DNA from: Vulcanimicrobiota bacterium
Lineage (GTDB): Bacteria > Vulcanimicrobiota > Vulcanimicrobiia > Vulcanimicrobiales > Vulcanimicrobiaceae
Length of the DNA stretch: 64,000 nucleotides
Reading direction: 5' to 3'
Assembly (NCBI GenBank): GCA_027307235.1
Contig: DAHUXH010000011.1
Span: 27,501 to 91,500 of the forward strand
Shown here: one piece after another, positions 1 through 10,140 of the stretch
Numbering within the stretch: the first letter of the stretch is position 1
How the letters are laid out: the number at the start of each line of letters is the position of its first letter
Program-made: the position numbers and the translations under genes
Notes under the pieces: generated by a model
Told to the model about the DNA's origin: nothing
Seen by the model: only the letters and a program-made list of their open reading frames with translations
Database searches by the model: none

Positions 1-1632
<1,632 letters not shown>

Positions 1633-1740
1633 CTACCTATTTTCGCTCTCACCGAACATCACTGGAAGTTCTTCTCTGTGCAGCTTTCCCGCCGCGGCCG
1701 GCTCGAGTTCCGACTCGCCGCTGCGGTCGGGGATCAGGTT

Positions 1741-1856
1741 TCTGGCGCTTATGGCGGCGGGGTTCCACCCGTTCCCATCCCGAACACGGCAGTTAAGCCC
1801 GCCAGCGTCGATGATAGTCGGGCCGCAGGGCCCCTCGAAAGTAGAACGGCGCCAGA
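1741..1856 (+). rRNA. 5S ribosomal RNA
   Basis: The 5S core CCCGTTCCCATCCCGAACAC is present. The ends pair perfectly (TCTGGCGC at 1741-1748 with GCGCCAGA at 1849-1856), which fixes the boundaries and gives 116 nt. It follows the 23S gene by about 110 bases with no tRNA between them, so this is the end of a conventional rRNA operon. Confidence 0.95.
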
Positions 1857-1864
1857 TGAATAGA

Positions 1865-1903
1865 TGAAGAGGACCGGTCGCGTATCGCGGCCGGTCCTCT
1901 TCA
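1865..1903. terminator. Strong rRNA-operon terminator hairpin
   Basis: An 18-bp stem (one G-U pair) with a 3-base loop: GAAGAGGACCGG on the left pairs with CCGGTCCTCTTC on the right. It starts 9 bases after the 5S gene and lies between 5S (+) and the stop codon of a minus-strand gene at 1919, so it probably ends transcription from both sides. There is only a short T-run, so termination may rely mainly on the stem. Confidence 0.8.
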
Positions 1904-1918
1904 CATGTGCGAGCGGCG

Positions 1919-3079
1919 TCAGCGCGACGGCCGGATCCGGTAGATCGCGCCGCTCAGATCGTCGGCGACGAAGAGACTCCCGTCGGGCGCGACGGCGACG
2001 CCCGTCGGCCGCCCGATGCGCTGGATGGTTCCGTTCCCTTGAAAGCCGTCGGCGAAGTCGCGCCATTGCGTGGTCGGTGCGTTCCAGTCGACCGGCGTTT
2101 GCGGCGTGTCACCGTGCATCGCCACAAACGCAACGCGAGGCGGAATGTATCCGGGCAATCCCTGCGGCGGCCCGTGCCACGAGCCATGGAGCGCCACGAA
2201 AGCGCCGCCCCGGTATACGGCGGGAAACGCGTAGCGAGCGCCGGCGGGCGGATCGTAGAACGTCGCGCCGATCGGCGTTTCATACGCGGGGAAGACGACG
2301 CGTGGAATCGCCGTCTGAGAGCAGTCACCCGGCCACTTCGCAAATGCTTTGCGGTTCTCGTAGCACGAAGGCCAGCCGTAGTCGACCGGCGCCGCGTGCG
2401 CGCTCACGTCATCGAAGATGTCGTAGGGGTGGCCGAGCGGAAGATCGTCGGCGCCGGCGACGCCGGCCCACAGCGCATGCGTTCGCGGATTGATCGCGAG
2501 CGCGATCGCATTGCGAATCCGCTTGGCGAGCAACCGCATCGCGCCGCTGCGAAGGTCGATGCGCGCAATCGTGGCGCGCGTCGCGTCGAGGTCGGGCACG
2601 CAGGCATTACATGACGACCCGACGCTCGCGTAGAGGGTGTCACCGTCCACCGCGACCGTCGTGGTGACGTGATCGCGCGAGATACCGGAGGTGCGAACCG
2701 CGGCGATCTTCTGCGGCGCCGTTCGCGCGGTGCGATCGCCCGGATGATAGCCGACGCGATACACGCCGAACTGCGCGCCGATGAAGAGCGTGTCGCCCTG
2801 GAGCGCGACGCCGGCCGCATAGCTGTCGTCGAGGTGAAGAAAGACCGAGGCCGCGCCGGGCGATGAACCTTCGGCGTCGGGAACGACGTAGACGTCGCTA
2901 CCGAGCGTTCCGACGATGAGGTCGCCGTTGGGCGCGACCGCCAGTTCTCGCGCACCATCCACGTGTGCGATGGTGTCGATCGAGAACCCGCTGGGAACAT
3001 GGGGCTGCGAGCCGGCGAGGGAAATCGCCGGGAGAGCCAGCGCGAGGGCGGCCAATGCGATGATCGAAATGCTGCGCAT
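1919..3079 (-). CDS. Secreted sugar (sorbosone/glucose)-dehydrogenase-like beta-propeller
   Basis: A 386-residue protein with a clear signal peptide (residues 1-22, hydrophobic core IIALAALALALPAISLA). The mature part is a beta-propeller with NGDL- and DGSLFVADD-type repeats, typical of the glucose/sorbosone dehydrogenase family of PQQ-dependent or related quinoproteins. Residues 155-160 hold a vicinal Cys pair (SSCNAC), and the region around HPYDIFDDVS...VDYGWPSCYEN matches the family. Its place would be the periplasm or cell surface, oxidising sugars or aldoses. It stands alone, convergent with the rRNA operon and divergent from the HAD gene. Family placement is good, substrate unknown. Many relatives have no demonstrated dehydrogenase activity. 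Confidence 0.75.
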   Translation of the reverse strand: MRSISIIALAALALALPAISLAGSQPHVPSGFSIDTIAHVDGARELAVAPNGDLIVGTLGSDVYVVPDAEGSSPGAASVFLHLDDSYAAGVALQGDTLFIGAQFGVYRVGYHPGDRTARTAPQKIAAVRTSGISRDHVTTTVAVDGDTLYASVGSSCNACVPDLDATRATIARIDLRSGAMRLLAKRIRNAIALAINPRTHALWAGVAGADDLPLGHPYDIFDDVSAHAAPVDYGWPSCYENRKAFAKWPGDCSQTAIPRVVFPAYETPIGATFYDPPAGARYAFPAVYRGGAFVALHGSWHGPPQGLPGYIPPRVAFVAMHGDTPQTPVDWNAPTTQWRDFADGFQGNGTIQRIGRPTGVAVAPDGSLFVADDLSGAIYRIRPSR

Positions 3080-3161
3080 ACAACCTCGTGACGAGACGAC
3101 GTGTTGAGCGTGGTATCAGGCGCGAAGCCGGGACTCACCTGCGCCCGCGGAAGTAGAGCGC

Positions 3162-3623
3162 ATGGGACTGACCTACGCGGCGGTGCTGTTCGACTTGTTC
3201 GGCACCCTGGTCGACGACGAGGGCAACGCGTTCGACGGCGTTATCGACATGCTCTCGGAGCTTCCGTCGGACCGGTGGGCGATCGTGACGTCGTGCAGCC
3301 GCCGGCTGGCCGACGCGTTGATCGCGCGCTCGGGTCTGCCGCAGCCGCGGGCCGTGATCACCGCCGACGACGTGGCGCGCGGCAAACCGGCGCCGGACGG
3401 CTATCTGCTGGCCGCATCGCGGCTGCGCGTCGAGGCCGCGCGCTCGCTCGTCGTCGAGGACTCACCGCAGGGCATCGCCGCGGCGCGCACCGCTGGAATG
3501 GACGTCGTCGCCGTGTTGCGCGGACGCGATGCGGCCTTTGCCGCCGCGGCGCCGTTCACCGTCGAGCGCGCGGCGGCGCTGGTGCTGCGCGCCGGGAGCG
3601 ACGGCATCACCTTCGACGGGTGA
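3162..3623 (+). CDS. Short HAD-superfamily phosphatase, apparently capless
   Basis: A 153-residue HAD hydrolase. Visible motifs: motif I DLFGTLV with nucleophile Asp11 (FGT variant), motif II around Thr43/Ser44, motif III GKPAPD (Lys75), and motif IV VVEDSPQG (Glu99-Asp100). Only about 30 residues separate motifs I and II, where cap-bearing relatives such as beta-phosphoglucomutase carry roughly 100, so the cap domain is absent. It probably dephosphorylates a small phosphometabolite or a macromolecular substrate. The ATG at 3162 puts motif I near the N-terminus, as expected. It ends 3 bases from the convergent pckA stop. Substrate not predictable. Confidence 0.75.
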   Translation: MGLTYAAVLFDLFGTLVDDEGNAFDGVIDMLSELPSDRWAIVTSCSRRLADALIARSGLPQPRAVITADDVARGKPAPDGYLLAASRLRVEAARSLVVEDSPQGIAAARTAGMDVVAVLRGRDAAFAAAAPFTVERAAALVLRAGSDGITFDG

Positions 3624-3626
3624 ACG

Positions 3627-5228
3627 CTATGGCGTAATCGCGATCGCTTTCACGGCGTCGGTGGCGTGCGACGCGAAGCGCTTGAAGTTCTCGAAAAATA
3701 AGCGCGCCAGTTTCTTTGCTTGCGCGTCGTATGCCGCTGTGTCGCTCCATGCGTTGCGCGGATTGAGCACATCTGCGGGAACGTCGGGAACCTGCTCGGG
3801 GACGAGCAAACCGAAGAACGGTTCGCGCGTGAAGGTTCCCGTGATGCGGCCTTCAATCGCGGCATTGACCATCGCGCGCGTGTGCGCGATCGACATGCGC
3901 TTGCCGACACCGTAAGGACCGCCCGTCCAACCGGTATTGACGAGCCAGCACTCGACGTCGTTCTCTTCGATCTTGCGTCCGAGCAGCTTTGAATACACCG
4001 TCGGATGGTGCACCATGAACGGGGCTCCGAAACACGTCGAGAATGTCGCGGTCGGTTCGGTGACGCCGCGCTCGGTGCCGGCGACCTTCGCAGTGTAGCC
4101 GGAAAGAAAATGATACATCGCTTGCTCGCGCGAGAGCTTGGCGATTGGCGGCAGCACGCCGAACGCGTCGGCGGTGAGCATGATGACCGTCTTGGGAACG
4201 CCGCCGCATCCGCTGCGCACGACGTTGGGGATGAAGTCGATCGGATACGCCGCGCGCGTGTTCTCGGTTTTCTCCTCGGAATCGACGTCGAGCGCGCGCA
4301 TTTTCTCGTCGTACACGACGTTTTCGAGCACGGCGGAGAAGCGATGCGACGCAGCCCAAATCTCGGGTTCGGCTTTTTGCGAAAGACGGATGACTTTGGC
4401 GTAGCATCCGCCTTCGAAGTTGAAGACACCGTCGGCAGACCAGGCGTGTTCGTCGTCGCCGATGAGCGGACGATGGGAGTCTGACGACAGCGTCGTCTTG
4501 CCGGTGCCGGAGAGGCCGAAGAAGATGGCGACGTCGCCGTCGGCGCCGACGTTCGCCGAGCAATGCATCGGCAGCGTGTCGCGCAGCGGCAACAGGTAGT
4601 TCATGATCGTGAACACCGACTTCTTGATCTCGCCGGCATATCTCGTTCCACCGATCAAGATCACGCGCTTGGCGAAGTTGATGAGCACGAACGTCGACGT
4701 GCGCGTTCCGTCGCGCGCGGGGTCAGCTTCAAAGAGCGCCGCGTCAACCACGGTGAACGCCGGCGTGAAGCCGGATTCGCGCGTCGGCGGCGTGATGAAC
4801 AGATGATTCGCGAACAGGCTATGCCAGGCGAGTTCCGTGTACACGCGCACCGGAAGACGATAGGCTTCGTCGGCGCCGACAAAGCAATCGACGGAGTAGA
4901 CGTCGCGCTCGGAGAGATAAGTCTGCACGCGATCCCAGAGCCGATCGAACGTGTCCGCGTCGATTGACTGGTTCGTCTCGCCCCAGTCGATGTGCGCCTC
5001 GCTCGACGGCTCCCTGACGAAGAACTTGTCTCTTGGCGAACGGCCGGTGTGCGGGCGCGTGTCGACGATCAGCTGGCCGTCACGCCCGAGCACACCTTCG
5101 CCGCGCCGCAGCGCGTGCTCGACGAGTTCCGCCGGTGAGAGGTTCTCCCACAGGTTGGCGGCGTTGATCTTTTCCGGGGCGGTGAGAATGGCGAAACCTC
5201 TCCAATGGCGGGGGACGAAAGCTCTCAT
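3627..5228 (-). CDS. pckA: Phosphoenolpyruvate carboxykinase (ATP)
   Basis: Catalyses oxaloacetate + ATP to PEP + CO2 + ADP, the entry to gluconeogenesis, in the cytoplasm. The protein is 533 residues from the ATG at 5228, the usual family length. Key motifs are the phosphate loop GLSGTGKT (about 238-245), the metal/ATP segment IGDDEHAWS (about 256) and the N-terminal [12 protein letters not shown]. An upstream in-frame ATG at 5363 exists, but the extra 45 residues are unlike the family and overlap the divergent peptidase gene, so I prefer 5228. The gene is divergent from the DmpA-like gene across 64 bp containing a 12-bp palindrome (5250-5261). It would link the succinate/fumarate genes nearby to sugar synthesis. 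Confidence 0.96.
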   Translation of the reverse strand: MRAFVPRHWRGFAILTAPEKINAANLWENLSPAELVEHALRRGEGVLGRDGQLIVDTRPHTGRSPRDKFFVREPSSEAHIDWGETNQSIDADTFDRLWDRVQTYLSERDVYSVDCFVGADEAYRLPVRVYTELAWHSLFANHLFITPPTRESGFTPAFTVVDAALFEADPARDGTRTSTFVLINFAKRVILIGGTRYAGEIKKSVFTIMNYLLPLRDTLPMHCSANVGADGDVAIFFGLSGTGKTTLSSDSHRPLIGDDEHAWSADGVFNFEGGCYAKVIRLSQKAEPEIWAASHRFSAVLENVVYDEKMRALDVDSEEKTENTRAAYPIDFIPNVVRSGCGGVPKTVIMLTADAFGVLPPIAKLSREQAMYHFLSGYTAKVAGTERGVTEPTATFSTCFGAPFMVHHPTVYSKLLGRKIEENDVECWLVNTGWTGGPYGVGKRMSIAHTRAMVNAAIEGRITGTFTREPFFGLLVPEQVPDVPADVLNPRNAWSDTAAYDAQAKKLARLFFENFKRFASHATDAVKAIAITP

Positions 5229-5292
5229 CTTTTTCTCAAAGTGCGAGTGCGCCTGCAGGCGGCGCGTCCGGTCTGTCCCGAAACGACCCGGC

Positions 5293-6468
5293 ATGCTCAA
5301 TCGCTTGTCCGTGTGCTGTGCAGCGGCGCTGCTTCTGATGTGCTGTGCGCTGGCGAGGGCCAACGCCGTGCTCCCCTTTCAGGTTGGGACGTTTACCCCC
5401 GGGCCGCTGGACGGCATCACCGACGTGCCCGGCGTCGAGGTCGGCAATCTGACGAAGATCGAAGGCAGTTCGATCCGCACGGGAGCCACCGCGATTCTCC
5501 CCAACTCCGATCCGTGGAATCGCAAGGTCTCCGCGGCGTTCGTCTCGCTCAATGGGAACGGCGAGATGACCGGGACACATTGGGTCAACGAGGCAGGCTA
5601 TCTCGAAACGCCGATCGTGCTGACGGACACGCTCGACATCGGCCGCGCTGACGATGGCGTCATCGAATGGATGATCCACAAGTACCCGCACATCGGCGTG
5701 ACCGACGACGTGCCGCTCCCGGTCGTCGCCGAGTGCGACGACCAATTGCTCAACGACATTCAGGCGCGCGCGGTCGGCGCGCAAGACGTCGCCGGATTGC
5801 TCGATCGGGCGTCGACGGGGCAGTTCGAGCGGGGTAACGTGGGTGCCGGCACGGGGATGAAGGCCTTCGGATTCAAAGCCGGCATCGGCTCGGCGTCGCG
5901 CATGCTGCCGGCGGCTCTCGGCGGATACACGGTCGGCGTGTTAGTCAACGACAACACCGGCTCGTCGCGCGACCAGTTGCGCGTCGACGGCGTGGCGGTT
6001 GGACGTGGCCTCGGAAAGCAGGCACTGCCGGTGTTTCCCAAGCGGGTCGCGCTCGTCGGGCGCATGGCGTCGGGCAGTATCGTGGTGGTCGTCGCGACGA
6101 ACGCGCCGCTCGACAACCGTCAACTGCACGCGCTCGCGACGCGGGCAACGCTCGGCATGGCGCGCACGGGCCTGACCTCGGACCTCGGCAGCGGCGATCT
6201 CTTTCTCGCGTTTTCGACCAGTCACGTCTACGCGCGCAGCGCCGATTTCAACGTGCTGGCGCCGACCGTGCAGCCGCTCGAAGACGACGCGACGCTGAAC
6301 GCGCTCTACCGCGCAACGGCCGAAGCCACCGAAGCGGCGATCTACGACGCGCTGTTCTCCGCCAAGACGATGACCGGCCGCGGCGGTGTCACGTTCTTTG
6401 CGTTGCCGCAGGCGCCGGTGCTGCGGATGATCGCGGCGGCGCACGCCGCGACCGCGCAGACGCCTTAG
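5293..6468 (+). CDS. Secreted P1-family (DmpA/BapA-type) aminopeptidase
   Basis: A 391-residue peptidase S58/P1-family enzyme with a signal peptide (hydrophobic [18 protein letters not shown]). These enzymes are Ntn-type hydrolases that cut themselves once at a Gly-Ser bond to free the nucleophilic serine, then remove N-terminal D- or beta-amino acids from peptides. Family segments seen: [12 protein letters not shown] near the mature N-terminus, [15 protein letters not shown], and the processing site [13 protein letters not shown] at Gly261-Ser262. The ATG at 5293 is chosen because it starts the signal peptide; longer in-frame starts run back into the pckA coding region. It ends with a 4-base stop-codon overlap with the convergent aldehyde dehydrogenase. 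Location periplasm or outside; true substrate unknown. Confidence 0.88.
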   Translation: MLNRLSVCCAAALLLMCCALARANAVLPFQVGTFTPGPLDGITDVPGVEVGNLTKIEGSSIRTGATAILPNSDPWNRKVSAAFVSLNGNGEMTGTHWVNEAGYLETPIVLTDTLDIGRADDGVIEWMIHKYPHIGVTDDVPLPVVAECDDQLLNDIQARAVGAQDVAGLLDRASTGQFERGNVGAGTGMKAFGFKAGIGSASRMLPAALGGYTVGVLVNDNTGSSRDQLRVDGVAVGRGLGKQALPVFPKRVALVGRMASGSIVVVVATNAPLDNRQLHALATRATLGMARTGLTSDLGSGDLFLAFSTSHVYARSADFNVLAPTVQPLEDDATLNALYRATAEATEAAIYDALFSAKTMTGRGGVTFFALPQAPVLRMIAAAHAATAQTP

Positions 6469-8189
6469 GCGAGCATCGCCAGCAGCGCGATCTTCGCCGC
6501 CGCGATCGGTGACGGCGCGGATTCGAAGCCGACCAGCGCCGCGCCGATCTTGGCCGCGTTGCGATTGGTGACGAACCACGGCGGCTTGGGCAAGAGCGTC
6601 GCGCCATAGCCGAAGAGGCTGCGCGGAAACGGAGCGAACGGCGCGCGCACGACCGATTTCTCGGCGCGACTGAAGAAGTGGCTGTTGTGCACGACGCCGA
6701 TACCGCTGCGAACGTCATTGCGGACATGGCCTGGGAAGGCGCCCCACGTCGTCTCCGTGAGAAGAAAGCCCACGCCGGTCCAGGCATTCACCGCGACGCA
6801 GCCGTATGCGAGACCGGCGATGGCGCGATCGACCGCCGCGCGATGAGTTCGCTCGGTTGCGGGATGGACGATGAGGTTGGCGCCAAGGGAGCCCGATAGG
6901 CGGTCGTTCGCAAAGGCCACGGCCGCCTCGAGATAGGCTTCGGTATCACCCGGAAGTGTGGTGACGACGAGCACGCTGGAAAACACTTCGGTGGTAAAAC
7001 CGGCGGCGGTGACGTCGTGCGCGTCGAGATGTACGATCGTACGCGCGACGAACCCGCCGTCCTCGCGGCCGAAATGCTTGGCGTCGCCGCCCGCTTTCAT
7101 CGCGGCAGCGCGCTGCGCCGCACCCGGATAGTATGCCGGCCGGTCGGCGAGTTCGCGCATCGCCGTCTCGATCGCATCGACCAACGCTCCAGTCTGACTC
7201 CAGTCACGTGGAAGAATCACGACTTGCGCGGCGATACAGTTGCAGCCCGCGTTGTGCATCTTCTGCGTGACGATTTGTTCGGCTTGGAAACGCAGATCGG
7301 CCGCGCTCCACGTGCCGGGCACCACGATCGTCGGGCTCACGTTGCCGAGTTCGCTCGTGATCGGTTTGGCGAGCACCGGATCGTCACGGCGTTTGCGCTC
7401 GGCGGCATCGGGTCCGGTTCCAAAGACGATTGCATCGTGCGTCGTCGCGCTGCCGGTGATATGAATCTCGTCGACGCGCGGGTGCGAGCAGAGGTACTGT
7501 CCGACGTCGGCTCCGCCGTAGACGACGCGCAGAAAGTTGCGTGCGATCAACGGTGCGAAGATCTCTTCGAAGATCGGACCGAGATAGGCGTTCACCGGAT
7601 TCATCTTGAGCACGCATACGCAGCCATCCGCGAGCATCTTGTAGAGCACGTCGAGCGGCGGGATCGCGGCGATGTTGCCGGCGCCGAGCACCAGCGCGAC
7701 CCGGCCGTCGTGCGTGGGATACCGTACGAACGGCTTCATCGACGCGCCAACCGAGGAACGCGTGACGTCGCGCTGCATCCACACTTCGGCGCTCACGCCG
7801 GAAAGGAGCAGCCGATCGTAGAGTCCTGCCGGGAAGACGTCGACCACGACGCGCCCGTCAGGACGCTCGCGAATGCGGCCGGGCGCAAGTTGCGGCATGC
7901 CGGTCGCCGCGCATTCGCGCAAGGTTCGCAGGTAGCGGTTGAGCGCATAGATGAGGGCCCAGGGGCCGCTGATCCACTCTTCGCCGACCAGCGGCGAGTC
8001 GGGAGCAAGCCCCTTCGCCGCGGCGGCTGAATCGACCCAACGGTGCGCGCGCGGCGCAACGCGCAAGCGCACCTCGTCGAGGAGCGGGATGATCTCTGCC
8101 GCAGGCAGCGCCGCCCAGGCGGTGCTGCCTGCGTGCAGGTCCTCGAGGGAGCGGTCGAGTTCGGCGGGTACCGCTGTAGAAAGCGTCAT
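6465..8189 (-). CDS. Aldehyde dehydrogenase family protein
   Basis: A 574-residue NAD(P)-dependent aldehyde dehydrogenase fold. Visible: nucleotide-binding GAGN (169-172), general-base segment SELGNVSPT (Glu280), and NAGCNC, where Cys318 aligns with the catalytic Cys of the usual GQxC motif. It is longer than classic ALDHs (about 480-500) and carries an extra N-terminal helical region, as in a subgroup of long ALDH-like proteins. The ATG at 8189 has no family-like sequence upstream of it. It follows the succinate dehydrogenase E-subunit gene by 41 bp on the same strand and may be co-transcribed. An acyl-CoA-reducing role is possible. Substrate unknown. Confidence 0.85.
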   Translation of the reverse strand: MTLSTAVPAELDRSLEDLHAGSTAWAALPAAEIIPLLDEVRLRVAPRAHRWVDSAAAAKGLAPDSPLVGEEWISGPWALIYALNRYLRTLRECAATGMPQLAPGRIRERPDGRVVVDVFPAGLYDRLLLSGVSAEVWMQRDVTRSSVGASMKPFVRYPTHDGRVALVLGAGNIAAIPPLDVLYKMLADGCVCVLKMNPVNAYLGPIFEEIFAPLIARNFLRVVYGGADVGQYLCSHPRVDEIHITGSATTHDAIVFGTGPDAAERKRRDDPVLAKPITSELGNVSPTIVVPGTWSAADLRFQAEQIVTQKMHNAGCNCIAAQVVILPRDWSQTGALVDAIETAMRELADRPAYYPGAAQRAAAMKAGGDAKHFGREDGGFVARTIVHLDAHDVTAAGFTTEVFSSVLVVTTLPGDTEAYLEAAVAFANDRLSGSLGANLIVHPATERTHRAAVDRAIAGLAYGCVAVNAWTGVGFLLTETTWGAFPGHVRNDVRSGIGVVHNSHFFSRAEKSVVRAPFAPFPRSLFGYGATLLPKPPWFVTNRNAAKIGAALVGFESAPSPIAAAKIALLAMLA

Positions 8190-8230
8190 GGCGTGCTCTT
8201 CGGCGGCCGTGACGCAAGTACCGGGTGGAG

Positions 8231-9181
8231 TTACGAGATGAGTTCGCGCGCGACCAAGGCGCCGCGCGGATCGATGATATGCTTGTTGAGACCGAGTGTG
8301 TCGGCCGGAACGCCCAGTGCGAACGCGACCAGTTGCGGAAGATGGAATGTCGGCAGATCGGTGCGGCCCCAGCGCGCGGCCGAGTCGGCTTGGTAGCCGT
8401 CGAGCGCGAGATGGCAGAGCGGGCACGGCGTGATCACGGCTTCCGCGCCGTTATCTTTGGCCATGCGCATGTTCTGGCCGACCATCGCGGGCGCGATGCC
8501 GTCCTTTTCGAGTTGAATGTGGAAGCCGCAGCAGCGCGTCTTGCCGGCATAGTCGACCGGCTCGCCGCCGATCGCCGTGATCAGATCTTCGAGCGAATGC
8601 GGCTGGCGAGCCGATTCCCAACCGTTGACGCTCTCGGGGCGGATGATGTGACAGCCGTAGAACGGCGCGACCTTCAAACCGTTGAGCGGACGAACGACCA
8701 TCTTCTTCAAGTTGTCCAGGCCGATGTCGTCGATCAGCAGCCAGAGCAGGTGGCGCACCATCACCGAGCCGTTGTACTTTGCGCCGAACTTGCCGAGGAT
8801 GCCGTTGGCGTGCGCCAAACGCTCTTCGGATTCGAGCAGCTCCTTGTTGGCCGCGCGCATGTGGCCGGTGCAGGTCGAGCAGATGGTGATGACGTCGTCG
8901 AGGCCGAGGGCTTCGGCTTGCGCGTAGGTGCGAGCGTTGAGCACGCGCGCGACGTCGCGGTTGGTGTCGTTGACGACCGATGCGCCGCAACACGACGCGG
9001 CGGTCAACTCGATCAACTCGATGCCGATTTTCTCGGCCAGGAGCATCGTCGAGTTGAAGAGTTCCTTGCACGACTCTTTGGCGACGCAGCCGGGGAAGAA
9101 GCCGTAGCGCCGCGTCTGCGCCGAGTGCGACTTGCGGTGCGAGTCGATGGCGCGTTCTTCGGGGAGCAGCGTGGTAGTCAT
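8231..9181 (-). CDS. sdhE: Succinate dehydrogenase/fumarate reductase subunit E (HdrB-like, two CCG domains)
   Basis: A 316-residue protein of the heterodisulfide-reductase-B/SdhE family. There are two cysteine-rich CCG domains: Cys near 31, then SCCGAS, then CSTC; and YGC, then RCCGFH, then CPLC. Each can hold a non-cubane or iron-sulfur cluster. In E-type succinate dehydrogenases and in methylmenaquinol:fumarate reductase this subunit replaces the C/D membrane anchors and handles quinone or thiol electrons. Its ATG overlaps the sdhB stop (TAATG), so translation is coupled. No transmembrane helix is evident, so it would be soluble or peripherally bound. 'sdhE' here means the CCG subunit, not the flavinylation factor of the same name. 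Confidence 0.88.
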   Translation of the reverse strand: MTTTLLPEERAIDSHRKSHSAQTRRYGFFPGCVAKESCKELFNSTMLLAEKIGIELIELTAASCCGASVVNDTNRDVARVLNARTYAQAEALGLDDVITICSTCTGHMRAANKELLESEERLAHANGILGKFGAKYNGSVMVRHLLWLLIDDIGLDNLKKMVVRPLNGLKVAPFYGCHIIRPESVNGWESARQPHSLEDLITAIGGEPVDYAGKTRCCGFHIQLEKDGIAPAMVGQNMRMAKDNGAEAVITPCPLCHLALDGYQADSAARWGRTDLPTFHLPQLVAFALGVPADTLGLNKHIIDPRGALVARELIS

Positions 9182-10140
9182 TAGGAAACAGGAACCTCCA
9201 AGGCATCGAAGATGATGCCGATTTCATCGACCTTCGGAATCGGTTTCATGAAGATCGGCGGAAGCTTGCCGCGGCTGGCCAGACGCAAGCCGAGCGGCGC
9301 GACTTTGATCAAGCCGGTGATGTTGAAACGCCCGACGGTTCCTTGAATGACCTCGGTCTCTTGCAACATGCCGGTTTGGCGGATCGTCTTGTTGACGACC
9401 AGCGCGTGGCGCGGTCCGCGTTCGTTCATCATGACGCGATCCTTGATCGCGGCGCGTTTGACGTCGACGATGCGGTCGTGCGGGTCGACGTGCTTGGGGC
9501 AATACGAACAGGCGTAGCAGTGGGCGCACAGCCACAGGTAGTCGTCGCTGATCTGCGCGATGCGCTCGCCGCGCTGGTCGTCGCGAACGTCTTCAATGAA
9601 GCGGTAGGCGTACGCGATCGCGGCCGGCCCCGCGAACGAGGGATCGACGCTGACCACGGGGCAGAGCGCGTAACACGTGGCGCACATGACGCAGTTGGCG
9701 ACCTGGACCAGCTTCTTCATGTCTTCCGGGTCGACGCGACGCTCGCGTTCGTGATCGCTGTCTTTGTCCTTGGGCTGCAGATACGGTTTGAGGCGCGTGT
9801 ACTTGTCCCAGAACGGGTCCATGTGCACGACGAGGTCTTTCATCGGCTGGAAGTTGGGCATCGGGTCGACGCTGACCACGCCGTTCTCGTCCATGACGGT
9901 GTTGCACGGTGTTTTGCAGGCAAGGCCGGTGACGCCGTTGATGTTCATCGAGCACGATCCGCAGATCGCCGAGCGGCACGAGCGCCGGAACGAAATCGAG
10001 CCGTCGACTTCGGCCTTGGCGGCTTCGAGCGCATCGAGGACGGTGGTGGTCGGAGGCACGTTGACCGCCACTTTGTCGCGGTGCGGCACCGTGTCCGTGG
10101 CTTCGTCGAAGCGGAAGATGTCGAGCGTAATCTGAGCCAT
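9181..10140 (-). CDS. sdhB: Succinate dehydrogenase/fumarate reductase iron-sulfur subunit
   Basis: A 319-residue electron-transfer subunit. The N-terminal 2Fe-2S ferredoxin fold has CRSAICGSC with a later Cys in TGLAC. The C-terminal half carries CVMCATCYALCP (4Fe-4S) and CAHCYACSYCPKH. The last motif has four cysteines where ordinary SdhB binds a 3Fe-4S cluster, which suggests a second 4Fe-4S cluster as described for archaeal E-type enzymes (inference from family knowledge). The protein is longer than standard SdhB (about 235-260). The ATG at 10140 overlaps the sdhA stop by one base (TAATG). An in-frame upstream start at 10227 would add 29 residues unlike the family and lies within sdhA. 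Confidence 0.93.
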   Translation of the reverse strand: MAQITLDIFRFDEATDTVPHRDKVAVNVPPTTTVLDALEAAKAEVDGSISFRRSCRSAICGSCSMNINGVTGLACKTPCNTVMDENGVVSVDPMPNFQPMKDLVVHMDPFWDKYTRLKPYLQPKDKDSDHERERRVDPEDMKKLVQVANCVMCATCYALCPVVSVDPSFAGPAAIAYAYRFIEDVRDDQRGERIAQISDDYLWLCAHCYACSYCPKHVDPHDRIVDVKRAAIKDRVMMNERGPRHALVVNKTIRQTGMLQETEVIQGTVGRFNITGLIKVAPLGLRLASRGKLPPIFMKPIPKVDEIGIIFDALEVPVS

